From the NCBI GenBank assembly GCA_029572965.1, contig JAKPQD010000086.1:1-43822 (forward strand): a DNA stretch of 43,822 nt, written 5' to 3'. Positions 33,299 to 41,614 of the stretch are shown in pieces (within the stretch, counting starts at the first letter, position 1; every line of letters begins with the position of its first letter). The DNA comes from Bacteroidota bacterium (GTDB taxonomy: Bacteria > Bacteroidota > Bacteroidia > Bacteroidales > DTGW01). The translations under genes were made by a program, and so were the position numbers. The notes beneath the pieces were generated by a model, which did no database searches, had not been told where the DNA came from, and saw only the letters and a program-made list of their open reading frames with translations.

Positions 33299-33760
33299 AT
33301 GAGCAGAATAAAGAAAATACTGCTGGTTTTTTTGTTGGCATTCATTGCGATTCAGTTTATACATCCTGCCCGCAATAAGGGCAGTAATGAACAGCCTGCT
33401 GACTTTGCAAAAGTTTTTCCAGTGCCAGGTGCTATTCAGTCAATTTTCCAACATGCCTGTTACGATTGTCACAGCAACAACACAAATTATCCTTGGTATT
33501 CCTCTGTTCAGCCTATTGACTGGATGATGGCAAGGCACATTAATAATGGTAAGGCTAAACTGAATTTCAGCTTTTTTGGCAGCAATTCCCAAAGGAAACA
33601 AATTAGCAAGCTGAAAGAAATGGTTAACCAATTGAAAGATGATGAAATGCCGCTTTCATCTTATAAGTTAATGCATAGCAAAGCAAGATTGTCGCACCAG
33701 GAAATAACATTGTTAACCGGATGGCTTACCGCCACAGCCGACAGTCTTCAAAATAAATAA
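33299..33760 (+). CDS. Haem-binding domain protein, cytochrome-like (153 aa)
   Basis: 153 residues with an N-terminal membrane anchor or signal (ILLVFLLAFIAIQFIHP), then one c-type haem motif C54-Y-D-C57-H58 (HACYDCHSNNTNYPWYSSVQPIDWMMARHINNGKAKLNFS). The end PLSSYKLMHSKARLSHQEITLLTGWL is typical of the haem-binding family found in Bacteroidota. It lies 2 bases after the DUF3347 lipoprotein, so it belongs to that transcript. It could give electrons for copper redox chemistry, which is inference. Confidence 0.85.
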   Translation: MSRIKKILLVFLLAFIAIQFIHPARNKGSNEQPADFAKVFPVPGAIQSIFQHACYDCHSNNTNYPWYSSVQPIDWMMARHINNGKAKLNFSFFGSNSQRKQISKLKEMVNQLKDDEMPLSSYKLMHSKARLSHQEITLLTGWLTATADSLQNK

Positions 33761-33767
33761 TGAGCAA

Positions 33768-33842
33768 GTGGAAAAAATAAAGCGCATACTCCTTTCAATC
33801 ATCAAAGCAATCTTTATTAGAAAAAAAGATTGCTGCAAATAA
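33768..33842 (+). CDS. Possible micro-ORF ending in DCCK (24 aa, GTG start)
   Basis: In the 89-base gap before the P-type ATPase, a frame from GTG at 33768 reads VEKIKRILLSIIKAIFIRKKDCCK and stops at 33842, 7 bases before the ATPase start. The peptide is amphipathic and basic with a terminal cysteine pair, which would suit metal binding or a leader role. There is no ATG start and no clear ribosome site, so this may be chance. The stem-loop at 33806-33834 lies inside it. Confidence 0.25.
   Translation: MEKIKRILLSIIKAIFIRKKDCCK
33806..33834. other. Stem-loop upstream of the copper P-type ATPase
   Basis: AGCAATCTTT (33806-33815) pairs perfectly with AAAGATTGCT (33825-33834), a 10-bp stem with a 9-base loop. 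It lies 16 bases before the ATPase start codon, with only an A/T-rich tail. It may act as an attenuator, an RNA stability element or a translation control hairpin. Confidence 0.5.
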
Positions 33843-33849
33843 ATCATTT

Positions 33850-35970
33850 ATGGAACATCAACACGATACGGCCAAATATACCTGCCCAATGCATCCGCAG
33901 ATAATGCAGGATAAACCCGGCAATTGTCCTATTTGCGGTATGACACTTGTGTTGGCAAACACCAGCGCCAAACACGATAATGATATGCACCATCATCATG
34001 GTGCTAACCCTGCTATGGGGCACGAAGGGCACGATCACGGCAAAATGATTGAGGATTTCAGGAAACGCTTTTACGTGGTGCTGGTTCTCACTGTCCCAAT
34101 TATGCTGCTGTCGACCATGATACAGCACTTTATGGGCGTTAACTGGCAATTCACAGGCTCTCAATACATTTTGTTCGCACTGTCAACGGTTGTTTTTCTT
34201 TACGGTGGCTGGCCATTTTTAAAGGGTATGGTAGATGAGGCAAAAGCTAAGAACCCGGGTATGATGTTCCTCATTGGTTTTGCTATAATCGTAGCATATA
34301 TCTATAGCGTTGCAATTGTATTTGGTTTGCAGGGTATGGATTTCTTTTGGGAACTGGCAACCTTAATTTTAATCATGCTTTTAGGCCACTGGATAGAAAT
34401 GAAGTCAGTGGCAGGCGCATCAAAGGAATTGGAACTATTAGTGCAGTTAATGCCAGCAGACGCCCATATGGTAATGCCGGATATGGTACACGATGTAAAA
34501 ACGGATACGCTTAAAGCCAATGATATTATATTGGTAAAGCCGGGAGAGAAAGTAGCGGCAGACGGGGTAATACTTGAAGGCGAAAGTTACCTGAATGAAT
34601 CCATGCTGACAGGGGAATCGAAACCGGTACAAAAGTCAAAAGGCGACAAGGTAATTGCCGGTGCTATCAATGGCAATGGTTCCATCAAGGTAACCGTTAC
34701 CCATGCTGCCAAAGATTCATATTTATCACAGGTAGTTAAACTGGTGGACGATGCACAGAAGTCCAAATCAAAAACACAATTGCTTGCAGACAGAGCAGCA
34801 AGATGGCTTACAATTATTGCATTAATATCAGGCATCGCTACCTTTCTTTATTGGTATCTCACAGGTCAGCCACTTGCTTTTGCAATGGAGAGAATGGTAA
34901 CGGTAATTGTTATCTGCTGTCCACATGCATTGGGATTGGCAGTGCCATTGGTGGTAGCAAAATCAACGGCCTTGTCTGCAAAAAACGGACTGCTGATTAA
35001 GAACAGAACAGCTTTCGAAAATTCCAGGAAAATAACAACTATCGTATTTGACAAAACAGGCACACTTACAGTGGGAAAATTTGAAGTGTCGAAGATTGTT
35101 TCAGTTAAACCGGAATTTACAGAAAATGAAATTATAAAATTATCAGCTGCACTCGAACAAAATTCAGAACATCCCATTGCAACAGGTATTCTTCAAAAGG
35201 CCAAAGACCTTTCTATCGCAATCCCGGCAATAACGGAATTTAATGCAATCACCGGTAAAGGTGTAGAAGCAACAGTTGATACAAAGAAGATAATGGTGGT
35301 AAGTCCCGGTTATCTGAAGGAGAAAAACCTTACTATCCCGGCAGACTTTGCAGCCAACGAAATTGAAACAGTGGTGTTCCTCATTGTAAACAATGAACTG
35401 GCAGGATATATCGCATTGTCAGACGAAATCAGGCCAGAGTCAGCGGGTGCCATTGAAACGCTGAAACAGAACAACATAAAATCCATCTTGCTTACCGGAG
35501 ACAATAACAAGGTAGCAAAAGCGGTGAGTGAAAAATTAGGAATGGACAGCTTTATTGCGGAGGTACTGCCACACCAAAAACTGGAAAAAATAAAAGATCT
35601 CCAAAGCAAAGGAGAATTTGTGGCAATGACAGGTGATGGCGTAAATGACGCACCGGCCCTGGCCCAGGCAAACGTGGGAATTGCAGTTGGAAGTGGTAGT
35701 GATATAGCCGCAGAAACCGCAGGTATTATTTTAGTGAACAGCAACCCAAAGGATATTGTAAACCTCGTTTTGTTTGGCAAAGCCACTTACCGTAAAATGA
35801 TACAAAACCTGATTTGGGCCACCGGTTATAATGTGGTGGCGCTACCCTTAGCTGCCGGTGTGTTGTATAAGCAGGGTATTTTATTAAGTCCCGCAGCCGG
35901 TGCAGTTTTAATGACTGTTTCAACAATAGTTGTTGCCATCAATGCCAGTATGCTGGCGGTAAAAAAATAG
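33850..35970 (+). CDS. copB: Copper-transporting P-type ATPase, CopB-like (CPH type), with N-terminal HMBD
   Basis: 706 residues. The N-terminus has an HMBD (YTCPMHPQIMQDKPGNCPICGMTL) and a His-rich segment (MHHHHGANPAMGHEGHDHG), then the P1B ATPase core: the actuator loop MLTGESKP (TGES at 254-257), the metal site ICCPHALGLAVP (CPH at 357-359), the phosphorylation site DKTGTLT (D401), and GDGVNDAP (595-602). The CPH instead of CPC motif places it in the CopB (P1B-3) group, which is linked to Cu(II) or Ag export. It pumps ions from cytoplasm to periplasm with ATP. All catalytic residues are intact. It precedes the multicopper oxidase by 39 bases. Confidence 0.93.
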   Translation: MEHQHDTAKYTCPMHPQIMQDKPGNCPICGMTLVLANTSAKHDNDMHHHHGANPAMGHEGHDHGKMIEDFRKRFYVVLVLTVPIMLLSTMIQHFMGVNWQFTGSQYILFALSTVVFLYGGWPFLKGMVDEAKAKNPGMMFLIGFAIIVAYIYSVAIVFGLQGMDFFWELATLILIMLLGHWIEMKSVAGASKELELLVQLMPADAHMVMPDMVHDVKTDTLKANDIILVKPGEKVAADGVILEGESYLNESMLTGESKPVQKSKGDKVIAGAINGNGSIKVTVTHAAKDSYLSQVVKLVDDAQKSKSKTQLLADRAARWLTIIALISGIATFLYWYLTGQPLAFAMERMVTVIVICCPHALGLAVPLVVAKSTALSAKNGLLIKNRTAFENSRKITTIVFDKTGTLTVGKFEVSKIVSVKPEFTENEIIKLSAALEQNSEHPIATGILQKAKDLSIAIPAITEFNAITGKGVEATVDTKKIMVVSPGYLKEKNLTIPADFAANEIETVVFLIVNNELAGYIALSDEIRPESAGAIETLKQNNIKSILLTGDNNKVAKAVSEKLGMDSFIAEVLPHQKLEKIKDLQSKGEFVAMTGDGVNDAPALAQANVGIAVGSGSDIAAETAGIILVNSNPKDIVNLVLFGKATYRKMIQNLIWATGYNVVALPLAAGVLYKQGILLSPAAGAVLMTVSTIVVAINASMLAVKK

Positions 35971-36009
35971 ACATAGTCAGTCACAACTTTTAAAAGTAAC
36001 TAGAAAAAG

Positions 36010-38772
36010 ATGAAAAGAGTAAGCATAATAATATATATCCTTGCAATTTGCAATTTGTCTCAAGCGCAGGATATGAAAGGTATGGGTATGAAAAAGGAAA
36101 CGAAGCAGCAGGCCGTAACTTATACCTGCCCCATGCATCCTGAAATACATGCTACCAAACCGGGTAACTGTCCTAAGTGCGGCATGAAATTAATAAAGGA
36201 AAAACCAAAAGCTCTGGCAACTCCAAAAACTAATAAAACTATTGCTGAACCGACAAAAAAAGACAGTACAAAAGAAGTGACATATACCTGTCCTATGCAT
36301 CCTGATATCCATTCGTTAAAGCCGGGCAACTGCCCGAAATGCGGCATGAAGCTTATTAAGGAGCAGGCAAATGAAAAGCATGATCATACCAAACAGGAAC
36401 CATCTTCAATGGATATGTCGAAAGATACGGCAACCCAGCAGCCCTTGAATATGAACAATATGAAAATGGAAGATCACAATGCAGGGCAGGCTGATGAAAT
36501 GACAGATATGCAAAAAGCAAAGGCTAATCTTGGGCTGATAAAAACAATTACAAATAATGAGCCGCCGCACACTGTCCGTTACGATCTCTATATTACTGAC
36601 ACGCTGGTTACGTTCGGTAAAAAATCCAAAAGAGCCATCGCAGTAAACGGACAGATACCCATGCCTACGCTTTCATTTACCGAAGGAGATACGGCAGAAA
36701 TATATGTACACAATGAGTTAAACGAAGAAACATCACTGCATTGGCATGGCCTGTTTTTGCCTAACAAAATGGACGGCGTTCCTTATCTAACACAAATGCC
36801 GATAAAGCCGCACAGTACCTACCTGTATAAATTTCCCATTGTGCAGCACGGCACACATTGGTATCACAGCCATAGCAAATTGCAGGAGCAAATTGGCATG
36901 TACGGTTCATTTATTATGAACAAAAGAAAAGAATGGGATATTCCAACGGTGCCGGTCATTATAAGCGAATGGATTGATATGAAGCCTGAAGAAGTACACC
37001 GTAGTTTAAAGGCAGCAACGGATTGGTTTGCCGTACAGAAAGGAGCTACACAGAGTTACAGTGAAGCAATCAAATCAGGGCACTTTAAAACTAAAGTTAT
37101 CAATGAGTGGAAACGCATGAACGCAATGGATTTAACCGACGTGTTTTATGACAACTTTTTATTGAACGGGAAAAATCAGAATGAACAACCACAGTTTAAA
37201 GCCGGTGACAAAGTAAGATTGAGGATTTCCAATGGCGGGGCTTCGGATTATTTCTGGCTTTCTTATGCAGGTGGCAAAATAACTGTCGTTGCAACAGATG
37301 GAAATGATGTAGAACCGGTGGAAGTGGACCGGCTGATCATAGCCGTTTCAGAAACCTATGATGTGATAGTAACCATACCAGACAATAAAAGTTACGAGTT
37401 TCTTGTAACACCGGAAGACCGAACGAAACATGCTTCCCTATGGCTCGGTAAAGGTGAAAAAATTGCTGCTACAAAATTGAAAAGGCCCAAATATTTTGCT
37501 GGTATGAAGATGATGAACGACATGATGGACATGAAGGGAAATATGATTGAAATGGAAGGCATGAAAATGGAAAATCAAATCATGGATATGAACACAGTAA
37601 TGTATCCTGAAATTACAGGTGATGAGCCAGCAAAAGATGCCCCTAAAAAAGCTAAACAACAAACAGGCGATATGCACAAGATGCAGATGCCGGGCAACAA
37701 CACAATGCAAGGCATGGACATGGAAGCAGTAACGGCAGATATTATCTCTTTGAATTATACTATGCTTAGATCCCCGGAAAAAACTACGCTGCCAAAAGAT
37801 GCTCCGGTAAAAGTGCTGAAATTTGATTTGACGGGAAACATGAACCGTTATGTTTGGAGCATGGACAATAAAGTAGTGTCAGAGTCTGATAAAATAATGA
37901 TTAAGAAAGGGGAAAATGTAAGAATCATATTATACAATAACAGCATGATGCGGCACCCCATGCACCTTCACGGGCACGACTTCAGGCTTCTGAACGGGCA
38001 AGGTGAATATGCCCCGATGAAAAATATCATCGACATTATGCCAATGGAGAGAGATACATTGGAATTTGCTGCAACAGAACCTGGCGGCGACTGGTTTTTT
38101 CACTGCCATATTTTATACCACATGATGAGCGGGATGGGCAGGGTGTTTAGTTATGAAAACTCGCCGGCAAATCCCGAACTACCCGATCCTAAAGCAGCAA
38201 GACGTGGACTCAATGCTGATGATAATGGGTTTCACCTGATGGGCAGAATTGGTATTGAAAGCAACGGTAGCGATGGAGAAATGATGTTGTCGCAAACACG
38301 TTGGAAGGCAAGCACCTTATGGCACCTGGGCTATCACGATATGCATGGTTATGAAAGTGAAACCATGATCGGACGTTATTTGGGCAGGATGCAATGGTGG
38401 TATCCGTATATTGGTTTCGATTATCATTACAAAGTAGAAGGTGGCCCAAAGAATATTTTCGGCGATGAAGAAAAAAACTGGTTTGGCCAAAAGAGCAATA
38501 AGAATAACCGCAAAACCGTAGTAGCAGGTATCGCTTACACGCTGCCACTGTTATTTATTGCAGATGCCAGGATCGACGGTGATGGAAAGTTTCGTTTTCA
38601 GTTCGGGCGGGAAGATGTACCGGTAACAAAACGCCTTCGTTTTAGTATGATGATAAACACCGACAAAGAGTATATGGCAGGACTACGGTATATCGCCACA
38701 AAGTATATTTCTATTTCTTCTCACTACGATAGTGATATGGGACTGGGTGCAGGAATTACAGTAACTTACTAA
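36010..38772 (+). CDS. copA: Multicopper oxidase with two N-terminal HMBD domains and C-terminal PcoB-like barrel (920 aa)
   Basis: A signal peptide precedes two HMBDs (YTCPMHPEIHATKPGNCPKCGMKL at about 38-63; YTCPMHPDIHSLKPGNCPKCGMKL at about 95-120). The oxidase part has the four copper motifs: HWHG (244-247), HWYHSH (283-288), HPMHLHGH (649-656) and HCHILYHMMSGM (698-709). A Met-rich insert (KMMNDMMDMKGNMIEMEGMKMEN, near 500-525) lies between the domains. The last 200 residues read like a CopB/PcoB outer-membrane barrel (WHLGYHDMHGYESETMIG ... AGLRYIATKYISISSHYD ... MGLGAGITVTY). In Proteobacteria PcoA and PcoB are separate genes. It likely oxidises Cu(I) to the less toxic Cu(II) and anchors at the outer membrane. 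Gene symbol given by analogy to PcoA/CopA. Confidence 0.85.
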   Translation: MKRVSIIIYILAICNLSQAQDMKGMGMKKETKQQAVTYTCPMHPEIHATKPGNCPKCGMKLIKEKPKALATPKTNKTIAEPTKKDSTKEVTYTCPMHPDIHSLKPGNCPKCGMKLIKEQANEKHDHTKQEPSSMDMSKDTATQQPLNMNNMKMEDHNAGQADEMTDMQKAKANLGLIKTITNNEPPHTVRYDLYITDTLVTFGKKSKRAIAVNGQIPMPTLSFTEGDTAEIYVHNELNEETSLHWHGLFLPNKMDGVPYLTQMPIKPHSTYLYKFPIVQHGTHWYHSHSKLQEQIGMYGSFIMNKRKEWDIPTVPVIISEWIDMKPEEVHRSLKAATDWFAVQKGATQSYSEAIKSGHFKTKVINEWKRMNAMDLTDVFYDNFLLNGKNQNEQPQFKAGDKVRLRISNGGASDYFWLSYAGGKITVVATDGNDVEPVEVDRLIIAVSETYDVIVTIPDNKSYEFLVTPEDRTKHASLWLGKGEKIAATKLKRPKYFAGMKMMNDMMDMKGNMIEMEGMKMENQIMDMNTVMYPEITGDEPAKDAPKKAKQQTGDMHKMQMPGNNTMQGMDMEAVTADIISLNYTMLRSPEKTTLPKDAPVKVLKFDLTGNMNRYVWSMDNKVVSESDKIMIKKGENVRIILYNNSMMRHPMHLHGHDFRLLNGQGEYAPMKNIIDIMPMERDTLEFAATEPGGDWFFHCHILYHMMSGMGRVFSYENSPANPELPDPKAARRGLNADDNGFHLMGRIGIESNGSDGEMMLSQTRWKASTLWHLGYHDMHGYESETMIGRYLGRMQWWYPYIGFDYHYKVEGGPKNIFGDEEKNWFGQKSNKNNRKTVVAGIAYTLPLLFIADARIDGDGKFRFQFGREDVPVTKRLRFSMMINTDKEYMAGLRYIATKYISISSHYDSDMGLGAGITVTY

Positions 38773-38808
38773 CCCATTTTTAAATACAGCATTCATTAAA
38801 AATAAGCC

Positions 38809-39864
38809 ATGAGAAATACACTAATCTTTTGTTTCACCATTTTGATTCTGGCATCATGCAGTGAAAAGAAAAGCCATACAAAAAATGATTTTGTAATAGC
38901 CAACGGCCAGATGCCCAGCCTTGCCAAAGACAGGCAAAATGGCCTGCATGTGGTGTACGGTACGGGTGACAGTATCATGTACACTTATATGTCCGCTACA
39001 GACACTGGTTTTAAGCAACCCATCTTAATAAGCGTACTCCCTGATTTGGCGGCCTCTCATACAAGAGGTCCGCAGATTGCCTGTTCAGACAATGGCTTAA
39101 CAGTTACAGCTTGCAATGCTAACGGAGATATATTCTCCTATCATAGTGCTGGTGAAGCCAAATGGATCAGCACAGCAAGAGTTAACGATGTTGATACCGT
39201 TGCAAAAGAAAACCTGATGAGCCTGGGAGGGGGCGGCAAATATGATTATGCCGTTTGGCTTGACCTTAGAGGCAATAAACAAAATAAAATTTACGGAGCA
39301 AGAACAGATGATGGCGGTAAAACATGGTCAACCAATAAATTGATTTATGAATCACCAGACACTACTGTTTGCCAATGCTGCAAACCCTCTGTGGTGGTTA
39401 AAGGAAACAATGTGTATGTGATGTTCCGCAACTGGTTAGGTGGCAACAGGAACATGTACCTGATACAATCAAACGATGGTGGCAACAGCTTTGCTAAGGC
39501 TGAAAAATTAGGTAATGGAAACTGGAAATTGAACGGATGCCCGATGGATGGCGGCGGCATCGCTATTGATGATAAAGGTGCTGTTCAAACCGTTTGGAGA
39601 AGAGAAGGCAAGGTATATGCTGCCCAACCGGGCCTACCAGAAAAAGAAGTTGGCGAAGGAAAAGGCTGCACTATAGAAACAGTAAAAGACCAGCCCGTTT
39701 ATGCGTGGGTGAAAGATGGCGTGGTTACAATTACAGCCACCAACGGCAAGGTGTTAACGTTGGGTAAAGGAAGTCAGCCCATCATAAAACCTCTGAATGA
39801 ATCACAAATGATTTGCGTATGGGAGTTTGAAAAACAGATTCATGCAGCCGTTTTTGACATCTAA
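38809..39864 (+). CDS. Sialidase-like beta-propeller lipoprotein in the copper island (351 aa)
   Basis: 351 residues with a lipoprotein signal (FTILILASCSEKK). The body has the Asp-box-like pattern of six-bladed propellers (ARTDDGGKTWSTNKLI, QSNDGGNSFAKAEKLG), but sialidase arginine triad residues are not evident. Conspicuous cysteine motifs VCQCCKPS and NGCPMDGGG suggest metal binding. Relatives are annotated as exo-alpha-sialidases by fold only; the position directly after the multicopper oxidase (36 bases) argues for a role in copper handling. It is the last gene of the island; a repeat-like spacer follows. Confidence 0.75.
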   Translation: MRNTLIFCFTILILASCSEKKSHTKNDFVIANGQMPSLAKDRQNGLHVVYGTGDSIMYTYMSATDTGFKQPILISVLPDLAASHTRGPQIACSDNGLTVTACNANGDIFSYHSAGEAKWISTARVNDVDTVAKENLMSLGGGGKYDYAVWLDLRGNKQNKIYGARTDDGGKTWSTNKLIYESPDTTVCQCCKPSVVVKGNNVYVMFRNWLGGNRNMYLIQSNDGGNSFAKAEKLGNGNWKLNGCPMDGGGIAIDDKGAVQTVWRREGKVYAAQPGLPEKEVGEGKGCTIETVKDQPVYAWVKDGVVTITATNGKVLTLGKGSQPIIKPLNESQMICVWEFEKQIHAAVFDI

Positions 39865-39890
39865 CTTTTAATGAGGCCGCCAACATTTTT

Positions 39891-39980
39891 AACAGGCCGT
39901 TCCCTTACGGGCGGGCTTTACACTGCAATCTTCCTGGCGGAAGGATTTTCGTTTCAATCCCTAACGGGAATAATATAGAA
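39891..39980. repeat. Possible dispersed extragenic repeat
   Basis: The stretch contains GCGGGCTTTACACTGCAATC and GTTTCAATCCCTAACGGGA, wording that I associate with dispersed extragenic repeats in Bacteroidota genomes. GC-rich arms (GGCCGTTCCCTTACGGGCGG) could form a hairpin. Only one copy is present in this window, so repetition cannot be tested here. Confidence 0.35.
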
Positions 39981-40089
39981 TTTATGCCTACTTGCGAAAT
40001 CGGCATCCGTCAAAGTCAAACTTACTAGCGGACTGTGGAATGCCAATGGCGATGTTAATGATCGTGAGCCTTTTTGTTTAAAAGGTTAT

Positions 40090-40863
40090 CTATTTCTTCA
40101 GGCTATCATAATACTGATACGTTTTCATTACGCTTTCTAACAAAAATGGGTCATTAAAAATAATTCGCCCCACAATTTTCATCGTTCCATCTTCTTTCAG
40201 GAAGAAATCCTTTTTTCCAATTGGCAATTGTTTAGAATTGAAATAAAAGCTATACATGAACCCATCAACAAGTTGATTTATTACCAAACTATCAGCATCT
40301 TTAGTCAAATACGGTGAGAGAATGAATTTTGAAGCAAGCTGCTGTTCATTATACCGAATAACTTGAAGTAAGCATCCGAAATCATCATACAATAAAGGAT
40401 CTTCATTTAATATAGCAACCCTTAATCTCTCCAATATTTCTTCTTCCCCTTTGATTTCGGTAAATTTTTCTGAAATCAACATCCTCCAAAGAATTGACAA
40501 AAGAAATAATTTGAAATCTTTGTATGAAAACCCTGCGTAGTCATAAAGAGTATATTGTCCTTTGTCGGTTTTACTAGCATTTACAATGTATGCTTTGTTT
40601 CCATTGTTTTTTGCATAAATCGTTTCCGCTGCGTATTTCTCATACTTACTTATAAGTCCTTCGCATTGGTCACATAATAAAAACTCTCGTATACCCTTTT
40701 GCTCAATTTTATTTGATGATTTGGAAATATCATCAAGGTCAACATTCAAGGAATGAAAGCGTCTAGGGTTTTCATCATAAAGATTTTGATACATAAACTC
40801 GGGAAGAATATGTGACCTTCTTAATTGTCTTTGTAACTCACAAAGTTTGCAAATTTGTGTCAT
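40090..40863 (-). CDS. CxxC/HNH-like zinc-binding protein (about 257 aa)
   Basis: From MTQICKLCELQRQLRRSHILPEFMY the protein has C-x2-C, then S-H-I-x-P-E-F, and about 50 residues later LLCDQCEGLISKYEKYA with another C-x2-C. This order is that of a treble-clef zinc site, like HNH endonucleases, although the second catalytic histidine is not seen. The remainder is helical with no known motif. A start seven codons upstream at 40884 is possible. It follows the next gene (41572-40892) closely on the same strand, so they are an operon. Similar two-zinc-pair proteins occur in defence islands, as I recall. The nuclease activity is unproven. Confidence 0.6.
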   Translation of the reverse strand: MTQICKLCELQRQLRRSHILPEFMYQNLYDENPRRFHSLNVDLDDISKSSNKIEQKGIREFLLCDQCEGLISKYEKYAAETIYAKNNGNKAYIVNASKTDKGQYTLYDYAGFSYKDFKLFLLSILWRMLISEKFTEIKGEEEILERLRVAILNEDPLLYDDFGCLLQVIRYNEQQLASKFILSPYLTKDADSLVINQLVDGFMYSFYFNSKQLPIGKKDFFLKEDGTMKIVGRIIFNDPFLLESVMKTYQYYDSLKK

Positions 40864-40891
40864 AATAGATTTCAATTTTGCCAATAAATAT

Positions 40892-41572
40892 TTAATACCC
40901 TAACGCATTGTAGGATGGATGTTCAAAAGTGCCCAAATTCCTTATTAGATCGCTTTTAAACAAATATCTAATAGAATCTAGCAAGTCGGAAACCATAGTA
41001 ATAGAATGGCCCTCCTTCAAAAATTCAGGAGCTTTACCATACTCAAATTTGTATAAATTTCCTTTGTAGGTTATACTTCTGCCAGCGGTTTTATCAAAAT
41101 AAATCCCCCCTGTATGTATTGTATTTCTAAGCGTCCAAAATAATGGAATTAAGGCCGCTTCATCCTTTGTCCAATTATTTTCGGTGTCCTGAAATAGTAC
41201 TGCAGCCATTCTTGGAATACTTTCCTTCTCTGAAAGCGTTGTTCCATTCAATTGTGCATAATAAAATCGGAATACTAATTCCGTTTGAAATAGTGCAGTC
41301 TCAATAATGCTTTCATTAAGCATCTGAGTAAAATTGTGAATATAATTGCCTATCTGTTCTTGGTCGGAATTAAAGAATTCTTCGAACTCATCCTTTGAGG
41401 TTTCCGCAAACCTCATATTAATCTTTAAGTTTACTAATGCTACTGCAACCTGGCTTGAAATAATCTCCAAATGACTTTTCCGTATATCTTTATCGGGCAG
41501 TTCATTAAACTCTTGTAAAATGTTAACTGTCTTTTCGTGAAGATCTTCAAGTACTGTTAATCCGTCTGCCAT
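40892..41572 (-). CDS. Helical protein with RN-x-x-H HEPN-like motif (about 226 aa)
   Basis: From MADGLTVLEDLHEK the protein is almost entirely helical. The segment FWTLRNTIHTGGIYFDK has R-N-T-I-H (R-x3-H; residues 163-167 if the frame is counted from the upstream start at 41614). It is followed by a YKGNLYKFEYGK strand pair and another helix, a layout known in HEPN-like proteins of abortive-infection systems. The spacing is one residue shorter than the usual R-x4-6-H. The gene pairs with the CxxC protein (about 28-base gap). The likely role is in defence, as RNase or structural partner; this is inference. Confidence 0.55.
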   Translation of the reverse strand: MADGLTVLEDLHEKTVNILQEFNELPDKDIRKSHLEIISSQVAVALVNLKINMRFAETSKDEFEEFFNSDQEQIGNYIHNFTQMLNESIIETALFQTELVFRFYYAQLNGTTLSEKESIPRMAAVLFQDTENNWTKDEAALIPLFWTLRNTIHTGGIYFDKTAGRSITYKGNLYKFEYGKAPEFLKEGHSITMVSDLLDSIRYLFKSDLIRNLGTFEHPSYNALGY

Positions 41573-41614
41573 AATAATTAAGTTTTTTGATTGTCGAATG
41601 GCATCTGTGCCCAA

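Noticed and set aside
35310-35786. 158-codon open frame on the minus strand inside the P-type ATPase gene
   Set aside because: It is antisense to a gene with a complete set of catalytic motifs; its translation is serine/leucine-rich without domain signs.
38210-38548. 112-codon minus-strand frame within the oxidase gene
   Set aside because: Antisense shadow of the well-supported C-terminal domain; rich in Cys/His/Ser with no family signature.
39951-39980. CRISPR-like wording GTTTCAATCCCTAACGGGA
   Set aside because: A single copy with no second repeat or regular spacing nearby and no cas genes in the window; not an array.
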